Below are positions 42,118 through 50,886 of a stretch of DNA of 64,000 nt, piece by piece. Source of the DNA: Lachnospiraceae bacterium KGMB03038 (GTDB lineage Bacteria > Bacillota > Clostridia > Lachnospirales > Lachnospiraceae); assembly GCA_007361935.1 (NCBI GenBank), contig CP041667.1, positions 784,001-848,000 on the forward strand. Reading direction: 5' to 3'. The translations under genes and the position numbers were made by a program. Within the stretch, counting starts at the first letter, position 1. The number at the start of each line of letters is the position of its first letter. The notes beneath the pieces are model-generated. The model did not search any database. It was not told where the DNA came from and saw only the letters and a program-made list of their open reading frames with translations.

Positions 42118-42202
42118 TTTGCCGCCCACAAAAAAAGCGTCAAATCGGTATCTCCCAATGGCCTGCTGATACAGATCTAACGCATATTTACCCGGCGGCA
42201 AA
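42118..42202 (-). promoter_or_regulatory. Structured leader of the SMR gene, riboswitch-like
   Basis: Read on the minus strand, TTTGCCGCC at the start pairs with GGCGGCAAA at the end. Inside, GCGT pairs with ACGC, and GTATC with GATAC. A run of seven T follows ACGC, so a terminator can form, in competition with the outer stem. This is the plan of a transcription attenuator. Guanidine riboswitches precede many SMR genes; I do not recognise the guanidine-I consensus, and guanidine-IV is possible. Confidence 0.5.
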
Positions 42203-42379
42203 TTTTTACTATTATGATTTTATAACCAAGCTATAATCTAGCAAAGATTTTCTGGATTGTCAAGAAAAAAAGGATTCCTATTGATTTTTTGGGACAATCC
42301 CGGTATGATAAATCGCAGAGCGGCGGGGACCTTAAACGGCGGTTCCCTGCTGGCAGAAGGATGAAAGGAAGTTGGAAAC

Positions 42380-43174
42380 GTGGATAGATCGGGAAAAAAG
42401 GGACTGCCGATCGGCTTTATGGACTCAGGGCTCGGCGGCTTGAGTGTCCTGCGGGAAGCTGTCAGGATCATGCCCTACGATGATTTTATCTATTATGGAG
42501 ATTCAAAAAACGCGCCCTATGGAGTGAAGGATCAGGAGACCATCCGCAGGCTTACCTTCCATGTAGTGGAGATGCTTTTGGAGCGGGGGATCAAAGGACT
42601 GGCTATTGCCTGTAATACCGCGACCAGCGCCGCGGTGGCGAAGCTGAGGATATTGTACCCGAACCTTCCGATCGTGGGCATCGAACCAGCGGTAAAACCG
42701 GCGGTAGAGCAGAACCATGGAGGAAGGATCTTGGTAATGGCTACGCCTATGACCATCCGCCAGGAGAAATTCCATAGGCTGTTGGAACGGCATAGAAATG
42801 GGAAGGAGGTAATCCCGGTGCCCTGCGCGGGGTTGATGGAATTTGTAGAGCATGGTGAACTGGACGGAGATACGCTGGAAGCCTATTTTGAAGAACATTT
42901 GACTCCCTATCTGACCGAAGATACAGAAACGATCGTACTGGGCTGCACCCATTATCCATTTCTGAAAGGATATCTGAAAAAATTCCTGGGAGACCGGAAG
43001 ATCGCGTTGATCGACGGAAGTCTGGGCACAGCCATGGAACTTCGCAGGCGGCTTCTGGAACAGGGGCTGATCTGTGAAGAGAAACGGGACCGGAAGATTA
43101 TCATTGAAAATTCGCTGGAAGACCCGGATATGATCGATAGAAGCTGGCGGCTTTTAAACCTTCCGATTGATTGA
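42380..43174 (+). CDS. murI: Glutamate racemase MurI
   Basis: A 264-residue racemase that makes D-glutamate for peptidoglycan. D-S-G-L-G-G near 15, I-A-C-N-T-A-T near 77 and L-G-C-T-H-Y-P-F near 188 supply the two catalytic cysteines. The start is GTG 42380 after AAGGAAG. The gene is monocistronic or nearly so; the MerR promoter begins just after its stop. Confidence 0.93.
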   Translation: MDRSGKKGLPIGFMDSGLGGLSVLREAVRIMPYDDFIYYGDSKNAPYGVKDQETIRRLTFHVVEMLLERGIKGLAIACNTATSAAVAKLRILYPNLPIVGIEPAVKPAVEQNHGGRILVMATPMTIRQEKFHRLLERHRNGKEVIPVPCAGLMEFVEHGELDGDTLEAYFEEHLTPYLTEDTETIVLGCTHYPFLKGYLKKFLGDRKIALIDGSLGTAMELRRRLLEQGLICEEKRDRKIIIENSLEDPDMIDRSWRLLNLPID

Positions 43175-43198
43175 TCGGAAGAGAAAAAGAAAAAAGTC

Positions 43199-43229
43199 TT
43201 GACCCTCCCCTTAGGGCAGGCATTATACT
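43199..43229 (+). promoter_or_regulatory. MerR-type promoter with 19-bp spacer
   Basis: TTGACC at 43199-43204 and TATACT at 43224-43229 are 19 bases apart, and the spacer holds the dyad CCTCCCCTTAGGGCAGG. This is the classic stretched promoter that MerR proteins untwist. It drives the MerR gene itself. Confidence 0.8.
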
Positions 43230-43293
43230 GATCCCAGATCCGGATCAGAAAGCGGCGCGTTTGAAGAAACAAAGCGCCGCGGAAAGGAGTATT

Positions 43294-44097
43294 ATGTTTA
43301 CCATTGGGGAATTTTCCAGAATCTGCCAGGTAAGTATCAAGACGCTGCGCCACTATGACAAGGTGGGACTTTTGAAGCCGGCGAAAGTCGATGCGCTTAC
43401 AGGATATCGGTATTACAGCCAGGGCCAGCTGGAAGTGATGCTTCTTATCCAGAGGCTGAAGCGGTACGGATTTCCATTGGAAGAAATCCGAGGGATGCTA
43501 AACGGCGCAGAGGAAAAAGAGCTCTTTTCAAAATTGCTGCGGCAAAAGGAGAAGTTATTACAACAGCGGCAGGAGACGGATCAGATCTTGAAAGAATTGA
43601 CCGGACACCTGCGGGATTTTGAAAGGACAGGTGATATTATGGGATATCAGAAGAAGTATGAGATCCAGCTTGTAGAAGCGCCGGAACGGAATGTGATCGC
43701 ATCCCGGCAGAAGATGGGTGTGGACGAATTTGGCCGGTACTATGAGAAACTATATAAACGGGTGCCGGAAGAAAAGGTGACGCCAAATGGTATGGTGGGA
43801 GCTGTTTACTATGATGAAGAATTTGACCGCGAATGCAGCGACATTGAACTGGTGTTAGGAATCCGGGAGAAGGAGAAAGCGGACCGGATCATCGAATCCG
43901 GGCTGTGCGCGAGGACGGTCCACAAAGGCGCCTATTCTACCTTGTCTGAGGCATACGCGGCGTTGGTGACCTGGATTAAGGAACAAGGGTATCAGTGCAA
44001 TGGGGCGCCTTATGAATTTTATCTGAAAACCCAGTTTGACGGACTTTCACCGGAAGAGTGGGAGACAGAGATCTATTTTCCGATAGAGAGGGAATAA
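43294..44097 (+). CDS. MerR-family regulator with GyrI-like effector domain (BmrR-like)
   Basis: A 267-residue regulator. Residues 1-70 are a MerR winged helix (T-I-G-E-F-S-R-I-C-Q-V-S-I-K-T-L-R-H-Y-D), 75-110 a coiled coil and 125-265 a GyrI-like ligand domain. BmrR-like proteins sense lipophilic cations. The start is ATG 43294 after GGAAAGGAG. It is preceded by a 19-bp-spacer promoter, so it is likely to be autoregulated. Confidence 0.9.
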   Translation: MFTIGEFSRICQVSIKTLRHYDKVGLLKPAKVDALTGYRYYSQGQLEVMLLIQRLKRYGFPLEEIRGMLNGAEEKELFSKLLRQKEKLLQQRQETDQILKELTGHLRDFERTGDIMGYQKKYEIQLVEAPERNVIASRQKMGVDEFGRYYEKLYKRVPEEKVTPNGMVGAVYYDEEFDRECSDIELVLGIREKEKADRIIESGLCARTVHKGAYSTLSEAYAALVTWIKEQGYQCNGAPYEFYLKTQFDGLSPEEWETEIYFPIERE

Positions 44098-44114
44098 TCC
44101 GAAACGTGTCAACG

Positions 44115-44160
44115 CAGTTTGGGAAAATCACAAGATCGTGATTTTCCCAAACTGTTTTTC
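44115..44160 (+). terminator. Terminator after the MerR gene
   Basis: A 17-bp stem (CAGTTTGGGAAAATCAC with its complement) around AAGAT/C, followed by TTTTTC. Confidence 0.9.
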
Positions 44161-44214
44161 ATTTAGGAAAAAGATATGTTACACTGATGAAGAAATTCAT
44201 AAAAGGGGAAAGCT

Positions 44215-44877
44215 ATGCAAAAGATTTTAGTGATCGAAGATGACTGGGAATTGAACGATAGTATCTGTTATGTGCTGGGACAGGAAGGGCTCCAGACTCT
44301 TTCCGCCCATTCCTTAGAAGAAGGGAAAGAGCAATATAGAAAGGGAGGGACAGCCTTGATCCTTTTGGATGTGAATCTGCCGGATGGAGAAGGGTTTGAA
44401 TTCTGCCGGCGGATCGCCGGTCAGACGCCGGTGTTGTTTCTGACAGCGAGAGATCTGGAAGAGGATGTCTTAAAAGGCTATGAACTGGGAGCGGAAGATT
44501 ACGTGACAAAGCCATTTTCAATGAAGATCCTCCTAAAAAAGATCAATGTGATCCTGAAGCGGATACAGGAAAAGGAAGGACAGATTTTTGACGATGGATT
44601 CTTAAGAATCGATTTAGGAAAGGCGCTGGTTCAGGTCCGGGGGCTGGAATGTGGGGTGACTCCCACCGAATTTCGTATCTTACAGGAATTTCTTGCCCGC
44701 AAAGGACAGCTTCTGACCTATGAAGTCTTGTTGGAAAGATTGTGGGATGGGGGAAATCAGTTTGTAGATAAGCATGCCCTGGCAGTGAATATCAACCGTC
44801 TGCGCAGAAAGATCGAGGATGGGGAACACAGATATATTTCAAATGTATATGGGATGGGGTATCAATGGATTGGATAA
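44215..44877 (+). CDS. BceR-like response regulator
   Basis: A 220-residue OmpR-family regulator with the acceptor in L-I-L-L-D-V-N-L-P-D near 52, T-A-R-D then K-P-F and a winged helix ending G-M-G-Y-Q-W-I. It overlaps the kinase gene by 13 bases. With the kinase and the ABC pair downstream it makes a BceRSAB-type peptide-antibiotic sensing and resistance module. Confidence 0.9.
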   Translation: MQKILVIEDDWELNDSICYVLGQEGLQTLSAHSLEEGKEQYRKGGTALILLDVNLPDGEGFEFCRRIAGQTPVLFLTARDLEEDVLKGYELGAEDYVTKPFSMKILLKKINVILKRIQEKEGQIFDDGFLRIDLGKALVQVRGLECGVTPTEFRILQEFLARKGQLLTYEVLLERLWDGGNQFVDKHALAVNINRLRRKIEDGEHRYISNVYGMGYQWIG

Positions 44878-45800
44878 GCATAGCCGCGGTTTTTCTTTTG
44901 GCCGCGGCAGGAATATTGTTATGGAAAAATTGGAAACTGAAACGAGACATCTATGATTTTGCCGGCCGGCTGGAGAAGAACCTGGATGCGGTCATGTCCG
45001 GCGGCAGACTTGATCCTGCGGAGGACATCGAGGACTCTCTTTTGGGAAAGATCAATGAAAAATTGATCCGCGCAGATCAAATCTGGAAACGAAAGGAGCA
45101 GGAGAGCAGCAGGAGCAGGGAAGCTGTCAAAGAGCTGATTTCCGATATTTCTCATCAGACGCGCACGCCGATCGCCAATCAGAAGATCTGCCTGGAAATC
45201 CTGAAAAGCCAGAACCTTCCGGAAGAGACCAGAAATTTCCTGGAGAAGCTGGAACACCAGGCGGAGAAGCTGGAATTCTTGTTTCAAAACCTGGTCAAAT
45301 TATCCCGTTTGGAGGCAGGTGTGATCCAGATCCGCAAGAAGGAAGAAAACCTGACACAGACCCTGCGGACGGCAGTCCAGGAGGTGGTTCCCCAGGCAGC
45401 CGCAAAAGGGATTGCTCTGGGTGCCCGTGTGGAGGAGGATCTTCGAGTCTCTCATGACAGAAAATGGACGGAAGAAGCGGTCTATAATCTCTTGGAAAAT
45501 GCTGTGAAATACACCAAAGCCGGAGGATCTATCCTGATCTATGCAGGAAAAGGGGAGTTTTTCACAGAGATTCATGTGGAGGATACAGGAAAGGGAATCA
45601 AAAAAGAGCGTCAGGCCCAGATTTTTAACAGATTTTATCGGGAACCAGAGGTGCATAGTGAGGAAGGAATCGGCATTGGGCTTTACCTGGTCCGCCAGAT
45701 CGCGGAAGGGCAGGGCGGCTATGTGGAAGTACATTCAGAGCCGGAAAGAGGGTCGGATTTTTGTATCTGCCTGCCAAATGGCAAGAAGAAAGAAGGGTGA
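44865..45800 (+). CDS. BceS-like intramembrane-sensing histidine kinase
   Basis: A 311-residue kinase with a single clear membrane helix at the N-terminus and no extracellular domain. The H-box is I-S-H-Q-T-R-T-P-I near 100, and the HATPase domain has N-A-V-K-Y and G-I-G-L-Y-L. Such kinases read the state of the partner ABC transporter and not the drug directly. The gene overlaps its regulator. Confidence 0.88.
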   Translation: MDWISIAAVFLLAAAGILLWKNWKLKRDIYDFAGRLEKNLDAVMSGGRLDPAEDIEDSLLGKINEKLIRADQIWKRKEQESSRSREAVKELISDISHQTRTPIANQKICLEILKSQNLPEETRNFLEKLEHQAEKLEFLFQNLVKLSRLEAGVIQIRKKEENLTQTLRTAVQEVVPQAAAKGIALGARVEEDLRVSHDRKWTEEAVYNLLENAVKYTKAGGSILIYAGKGEFFTEIHVEDTGKGIKKERQAQIFNRFYREPEVHSEEGIGIGLYLVRQIAEGQGGYVEVHSEPERGSDFCICLPNGKKKEG

Positions 45801-45894
45801 TAGTCACAGTTTTGTGATCATGTTCAAATGAGACTGGTCTGTGATTTTTGCCTGTTAGGATAAGCATATCTTGAAAAAGATAAGGAGGCAGAAT

Positions 45895-46590
45895 ATGAAC
45901 GATTGGATCGTGAAAACAGAACAGTTGAAGAAATACTACCGATTAGGAGATAATACGGTCAAAGCCCTGGATGGTGTGGATTTCCGGGTAAGAGAGCGGG
46001 AATTTGTGGCCTTGATCGGAAAATCCGGGAGCGGCAAGAGCACTCTCCTTCATATGATCGGAGGTCTGGACGTGCCTACCGCTGGGGAGGTTTATGTGGC
46101 GGGAAGGAAGCTGTCTGGCATGAAGAAAGAACAGCTTGCGGTCTTCCGCCGGAGAAAAGTGGGATTTGTGTTCCAGAGTTATAACCTGGTACCAGATCTA
46201 AATGTATATGAAAATGTGGTTCTTCCGGTGGAATTGGATGGAAGAAGAGTGGATCACAAGTTTGTTCGGGAAATCCTGGACTTCCTTCAATTGGAAGAAA
46301 AGAAAGAAGCTCTTCCAGGTACGCTTTCCGGCGGACAGCAGCAGCGGGTAGCCATCGCAAGAGCGATCGCGGCTAAGCCGGCGATCCTTCTGGCGGATGA
46401 GCCTACAGGCAATCTGGATACGGCTGCCAGCCATGATGTGATCGGGCTCTTAAAAGTGGCGGCGAGAGAATTCCAGCAGACTATCATCCTGATCACCCAC
46501 GATATGGATATCGCCCAGATGGCAGATCGGATCGTGCATATCGAGGACGGCAAGATCGTAAAGGCAGGTGACGGTTATGCTGAGCAATAA
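45895..46590 (+). CDS. BceA-like ABC transporter ATP-binding protein
   Basis: A 231-residue ATPase of the MacB/LolD class with Walker A G-K-S-G-S-G-K-S-T, signature L-S-G-G-Q-Q-Q-R and Walker B I-L-L-A-D-E-P-T-G-N-L-D. ATAAGGAGG precedes ATG 45895. It overlaps the permease gene by 14 bases. It powers removal of peptide antibiotics from their lipid targets. Confidence 0.92.
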   Translation: MNDWIVKTEQLKKYYRLGDNTVKALDGVDFRVREREFVALIGKSGSGKSTLLHMIGGLDVPTAGEVYVAGRKLSGMKKEQLAVFRRRKVGFVFQSYNLVPDLNVYENVVLPVELDGRRVDHKFVREILDFLQLEEKKEALPGTLSGGQQQRVAIARAIAAKPAILLADEPTGNLDTAASHDVIGLLKVAAREFQQTIILITHDMDIAQMADRIVHIEDGKIVKAGDGYAEQ

Positions 46591-49078
46591 TAATCAAAAA
46601 GTGATCCGCCGGATGGCTGGCCGGTCATTGAAGAGCAATCGGGGCCGGACGGCCATCCTGCTGCTGGCCATCGTCTTGTCTGTATTTATGCTGTTCAGTG
46701 TATTTACGGTGGGCATCACATACTACAAGATGTTCCAGGTACAGAATATCCGTATGAGCGGCGCCAAGTTTGATGCCATCATGTACGGACTGACCGATGC
46801 CCAGCGGGAGAAGTGTGAGACAGACCCGGATATCGTGAAGACGGGGATCTGTGCGGTAGCAGGAGCTATTGAATCGACAGAATACGATGATACGGTAAGT
46901 GTGGGTCTGATGTGGGCGGATGAAATTTACTGGAGGGAGATGAAAGCGCCTGCCAGGAAATGGATGAAGGGGACATATCCGCGGGCGGAGCGGGAGATCT
47001 TGGTGACGGAAAAAGCGCTGGAAGCCTGCGGAACGCCGGATCTGACGATCGGAGATACACTGACCGCCCAATATATAGACGGAAGCGGCCAGAAAAAAAC
47101 CGGAGAATTCAAGATTTCCGGAATTTGGGCCGGATACGGGGACCAGAAGGTGTTCTATGTATCGGAAGCGTTTTACCGGCAGTGCGGTTATCAGCTCTCC
47201 GATGCGGCTTCCGGCAGATATCACATTGATTTTAAGCAGAAATTTATGACGGAAAAGGCCCAGGAGGATTTTATCGAAAGCCTGGATTTGGGAAAACAGC
47301 AGCGTCTTTTCTATACCGTTGAGATGGGGGAATCGATCCCTCTCTTCCTGGGACTATGCGGCATTGCCCTGGTGACTTGTTTTTGCGCCTATCTTTTGAT
47401 CTATAATATCTTATATTTGTCCGTATCAGGAAATGTCCGGTATTATGGACTTTTACAGACGATCGGCATGACCGGAAGCCAGATCCGCGGGCTTTTAAGA
47501 CGGCAGATGCTGCTCCTTGGGAGCGGCGGGATCCTGGCCGGGTTGGCTCTTGGAAGCGGTGTTTCCTTCGTCTTGATCCCGTCTGTGGTACGGTTCTTAG
47601 GGGTACGGGAAGAGGCGGGAAAGATTCAGATTGCCTTTCACCCGGCGGTATTTGCGTTGACGATTCTTTTGGCGGCAATAACGATATGGATCGGGAGCCG
47701 CAAACCAGCCCGGATGGCAGAGGCTATTTCTCCGATTGAGGCTTTGGGTTACCGGCCATCCGGCGGAAGGAAAAGCAGCCGCAAGACGGCGAAAGGAAAG
47801 CTGTTATGGAGGATGGCGCTGGAACAGCTGAAAAAGGACAAGAAAAAATCTGTGGTGATCACCTTGTCTCTGGCGGCGGGCTTATCGGTATTCTTATGTC
47901 TGATCACTCTGATCCAAAGCCAGGGCCCCAGGACTTTTGTCAGTACCTATATGGATGTAGATATGACCATAGAAAATGACACAATGAAGAAAGAAGACCA
48001 TAAGGAATGGCGGGATATTTTGGACGGCCAGTTCCTTGGGGCGATCAGGAGTAATTCCAAAGTACAGGAGATGCATCCGATAGTGGTGTCAGAGATCATG
48101 ATCCCCTGGGAACCGGAGGTGGCGGACCGGTGGATGCGGGAGGTTTACGCCACGTGGATGTCTGTCCCTTATGAAGAAGACGTGGAAGAGTATAAAGCAC
48201 ATCCGGAGAATTTCGGTACTTTTCTGGTAGGGATCGATGAAACGGATTTTGACCAAATGCAGCAGGGATTGGAGAAAAAGATCGATAAGAAAGAATTTCT
48301 GGAAGGAAAGACCTGCGTACTATACCGGGATCAGCTGGATTTTACAGCAGAAGATTTCGCGAAAGAAAAGATTACCTGCGCGGAATACGGGAATGGGGAG
48401 AATACCAGATCCTTTGAGATCGCGGGACTTACGGATGAAGACTATTATACAGGTCCTATGCTTGGAATACCGCCGGCGGTCATTGTCAGCCAGAAGGCGG
48501 TAGAGCAATGGAATCTCTCGCCCTTTGTATCTAAAGTGAGCATCCAGTACCAGGAATCCTATGATGAGGCGGCGGAGCAGGCTATGGTGGGTCTTATGGA
48601 TGGAAGCCCGGACGCCAGAGATTTTTCTTACGTTTCTAAGATCGAAGAGGCAAAGAACGTGAAAGAAGCACAAGGGAATATGATGGAAGTTGGAATCGGG
48701 ATCGCGGCCATCCTGGCCCTGATCGGAATCTTAAACTATGTGAATACGGTGATCGGAAATATCCAAAGCCGTCAGGTGGAGCTGGCAGTTTTGGAGAGTA
48801 TTGGAATGACGGACCGTCAAAGGAATCGGCTGCTTATGCTGGAAGGCGCCTTTTTCGCGGGACTTTCGATCTGTCTGACCGGGACTTTAGGACTTGCGGT
48901 GACCTATGGCGTGTACCAGTCTATGAATTATATGGGAGCGCCTTTTGCAGTGCCGATTCTTCCGGTGGCGGCAGTGGCCGTGCTGATCTTGATAATCTGC
49001 ATGGCGGTTCCGGTGGCGGCCGGGAAATGGATGGAAAGGCGGGGAAGTGTGGTAGAGCGGATCAAAGGCGTGGAGTAG
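46577..49078 (+). CDS. BceB-like FtsX-domain ABC transporter permease
   Basis: An 833-residue membrane protein. A first helix and a soluble region of about 180 residues are followed by three helices (near 250-370), a further helix near 430, a second large soluble region at about 450-690 and three final helices. Two FtsX domains are visible. The count and the large extracellular part fit the Bce/Vra class, which protects lipid II-cycle intermediates. The start is ATG 46577. Confidence 0.88.
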   Translation: MLSNNNQKVIRRMAGRSLKSNRGRTAILLLAIVLSVFMLFSVFTVGITYYKMFQVQNIRMSGAKFDAIMYGLTDAQREKCETDPDIVKTGICAVAGAIESTEYDDTVSVGLMWADEIYWREMKAPARKWMKGTYPRAEREILVTEKALEACGTPDLTIGDTLTAQYIDGSGQKKTGEFKISGIWAGYGDQKVFYVSEAFYRQCGYQLSDAASGRYHIDFKQKFMTEKAQEDFIESLDLGKQQRLFYTVEMGESIPLFLGLCGIALVTCFCAYLLIYNILYLSVSGNVRYYGLLQTIGMTGSQIRGLLRRQMLLLGSGGILAGLALGSGVSFVLIPSVVRFLGVREEAGKIQIAFHPAVFALTILLAAITIWIGSRKPARMAEAISPIEALGYRPSGGRKSSRKTAKGKLLWRMALEQLKKDKKKSVVITLSLAAGLSVFLCLITLIQSQGPRTFVSTYMDVDMTIENDTMKKEDHKEWRDILDGQFLGAIRSNSKVQEMHPIVVSEIMIPWEPEVADRWMREVYATWMSVPYEEDVEEYKAHPENFGTFLVGIDETDFDQMQQGLEKKIDKKEFLEGKTCVLYRDQLDFTAEDFAKEKITCAEYGNGENTRSFEIAGLTDEDYYTGPMLGIPPAVIVSQKAVEQWNLSPFVSKVSIQYQESYDEAAEQAMVGLMDGSPDARDFSYVSKIEEAKNVKEAQGNMMEVGIGIAAILALIGILNYVNTVIGNIQSRQVELAVLESIGMTDRQRNRLLMLEGAFFAGLSICLTGTLGLAVTYGVYQSMNYMGAPFAVPILPVAAVAVLILIICMAVPVAAGKWMERRGSVVERIKGVE

Positions 49079-49153
49079 ATTTGAATTTGAGGGCTTCCCA
49101 AAAACGACCAATAGAAGTAGAATGGAGGCGAGAAGAAAAGGAGGATAATGACT

Positions 49154-49708
49154 ATGAAACTGGCGGTGATCTTTCCCGGAATCGGCTATCATGCGGATAA
49201 GCCGCTGCTGTACTACAGCAAGATGCTTGCGAAAAACCTGGGGTATGAGATACGGGAGGTGCCCTATGGAGATTTCCCAGAAGGAGTAAAAGGTTCCAAA
49301 GAGAAGATGGAAAAGGCATTTTTTAGCGCGGTAAAACAGGCGGAACAGATATTGGCGGATGTGGAATTTGCAAAATATGAGGAAATCCTTTTCATCTCGA
49401 AAAGCGTAGGGACGGCAGTGGCCTCCGCCTTTGCTTTGAAGCAGGGATTGAAAACACGGAACATCTACTATACGCCGGTGGAGGCTTCCTTCCAGTTTAT
49501 GAAACAGGAAGGCCTGGTATTTCATGGAACAAACGATTCCTGGGCAGAGACGAAGATCGTGGAGGAAGGGTGCAGACAGGCAGGATTTCCGCTGGTGACC
49601 ATTCCAGAAGCAGACCATTCCTTAGAGACAAAAGAAGTAGGGACAGATTTGGAAAACCTGAAACAGATCATGAAGAAAACAGAAGAGTATATATGCAGAA
49701 GAAATTGA
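49154..49708 (+). CDS. Alpha/beta-hydrolase-like protein
   Basis: A 184-residue protein starting M-K-L-A-V-I-F-P-G-I-G-Y. I-S-K-S-V-G-T near 80 is a nucleophile-elbow-like turn, and G-T-N-D near 125 and D-H-S near 150 may supply Asp and His. The family is uncharacterised. ATG 49154 lies 8 bases after AGGAGG; ATG 49148 is too close to it. It follows the BceB gene by 75 bases. Confidence 0.65.
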   Translation: MKLAVIFPGIGYHADKPLLYYSKMLAKNLGYEIREVPYGDFPEGVKGSKEKMEKAFFSAVKQAEQILADVEFAKYEEILFISKSVGTAVASAFALKQGLKTRNIYYTPVEASFQFMKQEGLVFHGTNDSWAETKIVEEGCRQAGFPLVTIPEADHSLETKEVGTDLENLKQIMKKTEEYICRRN

Positions 49709-49747
49709 TATTTTATAAAAGATATGCTATTCTCAATAGACAAAGAT

Positions 49748-49773
49748 GCCGGGCAGCCGTTCTGTCTGCCCGG
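49748..49773. terminator. Hairpin after the hydrolase gene
   Basis: GCCGGGCAG pairs with CTGCCCGGT around an eight-base loop. No U-run follows, so termination is uncertain. Confidence 0.4.
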
Positions 49774-49953
49774 TGAAGTCTGTATCATTGCAGACGTATT
49801 AGTTTCAATGTAAGTTCTTATCAAAAACCCCAATGACAAGACAATGTATAGGATGTGCAGGATAAAATTCTGTCTTTTACCAGACTGGCAAATGTGCTAC
49901 CATAAGGGAAAGACCGGGATTCTTTCCTGCGCATGCGGGAAAGGAGCGGTCTG

Positions 49954-50874
49954 ATGGAAAAGAAAACAGATGATTTTATTATGTTTCCCACTGTGGATGT
50001 GTGCTTCAAAGGATTGATGCATAATCCGAAAGTAAGAAAAGGGTTCATTGCGGCACTATTGGGAAGGAGCCCGAATGAAATTGAAGATACGACGCTGCTT
50101 CCAACCATCCTGCAGCCGGAATACACAGAAGATAAGCTGGGGATTCTGGATGTCCGCGTCCGACTGCGGGATGGTATACAGATTGACATGGAAATGCAGG
50201 TGGCGTATTTTGCCCACTGGGATGCCAGAAGTGTTTTTTATCTTAGTAAGATGTTTGTAGACCAGTTAAAAAAGGGAGAATCCTACGAAAAATTGAAAAA
50301 ATGCATCCATGTCAGTATTCTGGACTTTATCTATTTTGAAGATGACACAGAGTGTTACCGTAAGGTTGGCTTTTGTGACCAAAGTACAGGACAGGTCTAC
50401 ACAGATCTAATGGAAATCCAGGTTCTGGAACTAAGGAAGATTCCAAAGGAAGTGAAAAGCTAGGATAAACTGCTTAATTGGATGCGGTTCTTAAGTGGGA
50501 AGAGCAGGGAGGAGTTTGAGGATATGGCGAAGACAAGTGAATATCTGGATGAGGCATATCAGGAACTGCAGAAGTTAAGCGCGGATGACCGGGCAAGGCT
50601 GGAATATGAGGCGAGGGAAAAGGCGATCCGGGATTACAACTCGCAGATAAGCAGTTCTTTGCAGCGGGGGATTGAGCAAGGAGTCAAACAAGGAATTGAG
50701 CGAGGAATCAAACAAGGGAAGCAGGAGATCCTGCTGGAATTGACCCGGAAGAAACTGGAAAAGGGGATGGGAGTGGAAGAGATCGCCTGTCTTCTGGAAG
50801 AGGATCAGAAAGTGATCCGGGAACTGGCGCAAAAGATACAGGAAGAGGGAACTGAAACAGGCGCTGACAGATAA
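49954..50874 (+). pseudogene. Rpn-family (PD-(D/E)XK transposase-like) nuclease gene with an in-frame stop
   Basis: The reading from ATG 49954 gives an N-terminal Rpn/PDDEXK_2 domain (F-K-G-L-M then L-D-V-R-V-R and D-M-E-M-Q). It ends at TAG 50461-50463 directly after K-E-V-K-S. The same frame continues at once with D-K-L-L-N-W-M-R-F-L-S-G-K-S-R-E-E-F and a Q-G-I-E/K-Q-G repeat tail to 50874, which is the normal C-terminus of the family. A single amber codon therefore splits the gene. A restart at ATG 50482 could yield the tail alone. Confidence 0.82.
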
Positions 50875-50886
50875 GGAGGACGTAAG

